Source of the DNA: Nitrospinota bacterium
Lineage (GTDB): Bacteria > Nitrospirota > Nitrospiria > Nitrospirales > UBA8639
Assembly (NCBI GenBank): GCA_022561525.1
Contig: JADFRB010000041.1
Span: 1 to 9,221 of the forward strand
Length of the DNA stretch: 9,221 bases
Direction: 5' to 3'
Shown: piece by piece, positions 7,808 to 9,221 of the stretch
Layout: each line of letters begins with the position of its first letter
Numbering within the stretch: the first letter of the stretch is position 1
Translations under genes and position numbers: made by a program
Notes under the pieces: generated by a model
Database searches by the model: none
Seen by the model: the letters and a program-made list of their open reading frames with translations, nothing else
Told to the model about the DNA's origin: nothing

Positions 7808-9220
7808 TTAAACCGTTGCCTGAACCGACTGTTGCCGAAACGCAACCAGCGCCTCGACCAACGCAGGAATGGTATTTTCCCCGGCAACCACATCAACTTG
7901 CAATCCCTGCTCTCGAACGGTTTCGGCGGTAATCGGCCCAATACACCCAACCATGGTATGTTGGAGAATTTTTTTCACTTCCCCAGCTCCGCCAAACAAC
8001 TCCACGAAATTTCTGACCGTGGATGAACTCGCAAACGTGACCATCTCGATTCCTTGAGAAAGAAACCGTGCTTTGATGTCATCGATTGCAGAATGAGGAA
8101 CCACGGTTTGATACACCGGGACAACCTGAACCTCCGCTCCCACGCGGCGCAACTCTTGTGGCAGAATTTCACGAGCCTGTGCCGCACGAGCAATGAGCAC
8201 ACGTTGGCCAGCCACCCCAGCCTTTTTCATTTCATCCAGAACCCCTTCGGCTTGATATTGCGAAGGGATCAAGTCGGATTTCACACCAAATTTTTCCAAT
8301 TCTTGGGCAGTCCGAGGCCCAATACAACACACTCGCACTCCCTGAAGACTTCGGGCATCTCGACCCTTGTACCACAAACGACGCATGAAATGTTGGACTC
8401 CATTCACACTCGTCAAGACCAGCCACTGATAGGTGTCCAGGCCTGCAATGGCCTCATCGACATCTTCCCAACTTGCTGGGGGAACAAATTCAATTGTGGG
8501 ACATTCCACCGGTTCCCCTCCATATGCCAGCAAGAGCTGAGAAAGCTCAGATGCTTGACTGCGAGCGCGAGTGACCAAAATCCGAGTTCCAAACAAGGGG
8601 CGGGATTCAAACCAATTCAGGTTTTTTCGCAACGGAACCACGGCCCCAATGACAATAATAGTCGGCGGTTGAATATTCACGGCCTCAGCCCGTTCCACAA
8701 TATCTGCCAATGTCCCGACCACTGTCCGTTGCTTGGGATAGGTTCCCCATTGAATAAGCGCCACCGGGGTGTCCGAGGATTTTCCTTCTTCGGTCAACCG
8801 GCGAACGATCGTGGGTAAATTCTTCGCCCCCATGAGAAACACGAGAGTCCCATCGACAGTGGCTAACCGTGGCCACTCGAGAACACTTCCTCCCTTGCTG
8901 GGATCTTCATGACCTGTCACAAAGGTTACCGTCGAAGCCATGGTGCGATGCGTCACCGGAATCCCTGCATAGGCTGGCACGGCCACCGCTGAGGTAACCC
9001 CAGGAACCACTTCAAAGGGCACCGATTGCTCAGCCATCATCTCGGCTTCTTCCCCCCCTCGTCCGAATATAAATGGGTCTCCACCTTTCAAGCGAACCAC
9101 CTGTTTCCCTTCTTGGACTTTCTGAATCAACAGACGATGAATTTCCTCTTGAGGCCGATACGCCCCACGACCACAACGTCCCACATAAATTCGCTCCGCA
9201 TGAGCGGGGGCATAGTCTAA
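7808..9220 (-). CDS. cobA-hemD: Uroporphyrinogen-III C-methyltransferase / uroporphyrinogen-III synthase fusion, 5' end outside window
   Basis: The reading frame is open through base 9220, so the true start lies outside; 470 residues are visible. The first part, to about residue 200, is SUMT (CobA), which makes precorrin-2 from uroporphyrinogen III with SAM, the siroheme/B12 branch. It shows AERIYVG, PQEEI, VRLKGGDPFIFGRGGEE (42-58) and PGVTSAVAVPAYAGIPVTHR (73-92). A short linker WFESRPLFG (203-211) leads to HemD (uroporphyrinogen-III synthase), about 211-470. HemD is recognised by ILVTRARSQASEL, LVLTSVNGV, CCIGPRTAQEL, PVYQT, VTFASSSTVRNF and CIGPITAETV. This fusion is known in several phyla (for example clostridia). 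A GTG at 9184 is in frame but lies inside the conserved SUMT sequence and is not the start. Having both activities in one chain places the product of HemD next to the enzyme that diverts it to siroheme. Confidence 0.95.
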   Translation of the reverse strand, partial: LDYAPAHAERIYVGRCGRGAYRPQEEIHRLLIQKVQEGKQVVRLKGGDPFIFGRGGEEAEMMAEQSVPFEVVPGVTSAVAVPAYAGIPVTHRTMASTVTFVTGHEDPSKGGSVLEWPRLATVDGTLVFLMGAKNLPTIVRRLTEEGKSSDTPVALIQWGTYPKQRTVVGTLADIVERAEAVNIQPPTIIVIGAVVPLRKNLNWFESRPLFGTRILVTRARSQASELSQLLLAYGGEPVECPTIEFVPPASWEDVDEAIAGLDTYQWLVLTSVNGVQHFMRRLWYKGRDARSLQGVRVCCIGPRTAQELEKFGVKSDLIPSQYQAEGVLDEMKKAGVAGQRVLIARAAQAREILPQELRRVGAEVQVVPVYQTVVPHSAIDDIKARFLSQGIEMVTFASSSTVRNFVELFGGAGEVKKILQHTMVGCIGPITAETVREQGLQVDVVAGENTIPALVEALVAFRQQSVQATV

Positions 9221-9221
9221 A

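Noticed and set aside
8054..8818. A 254-codon open frame on the plus strand
   Set aside because: It lies fully opposite the well-conserved cobA-hemD coding sequence, has no recognisable domain and low-complexity composition typical of an antisense shadow frame.
9182..9184. GTG as start codon of the cobA-hemD gene
   Set aside because: The frame stays open upstream to the window edge and encodes conserved SUMT sequence (AERIYVG) before the GTG, so the start is outside the window.

Overview
The window is a compact, one-directional block of conserved bacterial housekeeping genes. Every gene I can support lies on the minus strand, so transcription runs from base 9221 toward base 1. In transcription order they are: a uroporphyrinogen-III methyltransferase/synthase fusion (cobA-hemD, 5' end outside the window), a small stand-alone CBS-pair protein, hemB, ribF, tilS, ftsH, folP and glmM (3' end outside the window). 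There is no sign of a mobile element, CRISPR array, phage gene, tRNA or rRNA. No stretch over 300 bases lacks a gene; the largest gap is 268 bases, upstream of ftsH.

The layout suggests two transcriptional blocks. The first is cobA-hemD / CBS / hemB / ribF / tilS (9220 to 3841). Its gaps are 84, 96, -4 and about 35 bases, and hemB and ribF share an ATGA stop/start. It carries tetrapyrrole synthesis (two HemB/HemD steps plus the siroheme branch), flavin cofactor synthesis and tRNA-Ile lysidine formation. The second is ftsH / folP / glmM (3572 to 1), starting after a 268-base gap with a plausible sigma70-type promoter. It carries membrane protein quality control, folate synthesis and the glucosamine-1-phosphate step of cell-wall precursor synthesis. 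The order tilS-ftsH-folP-glmM is an old and widespread arrangement; ftsH-folP-glmM is also found in E. coli.

The organism is a Gram-negative-type bacterium of moderate GC content. The gene order, the cobA-hemD fusion followed by a CBS protein and hemB, and the general look of FtsH and HemB suggest Nitrospirota (Nitrospira-like) to me. This is inference from familiarity, not a search, and a deltaproteobacterial-type lineage is not excluded.

I looked for a new system and did not find one. What merits a second look is small in scale: substitutions inside otherwise invariant active-site motifs of DHPS (SRKS to SSKS), RibF (PTAN to RTAN) and HemB (Cys-Asp-Cys metal motif), the lone CBS-pair gene inserted among haem genes, and the ftsH leader.
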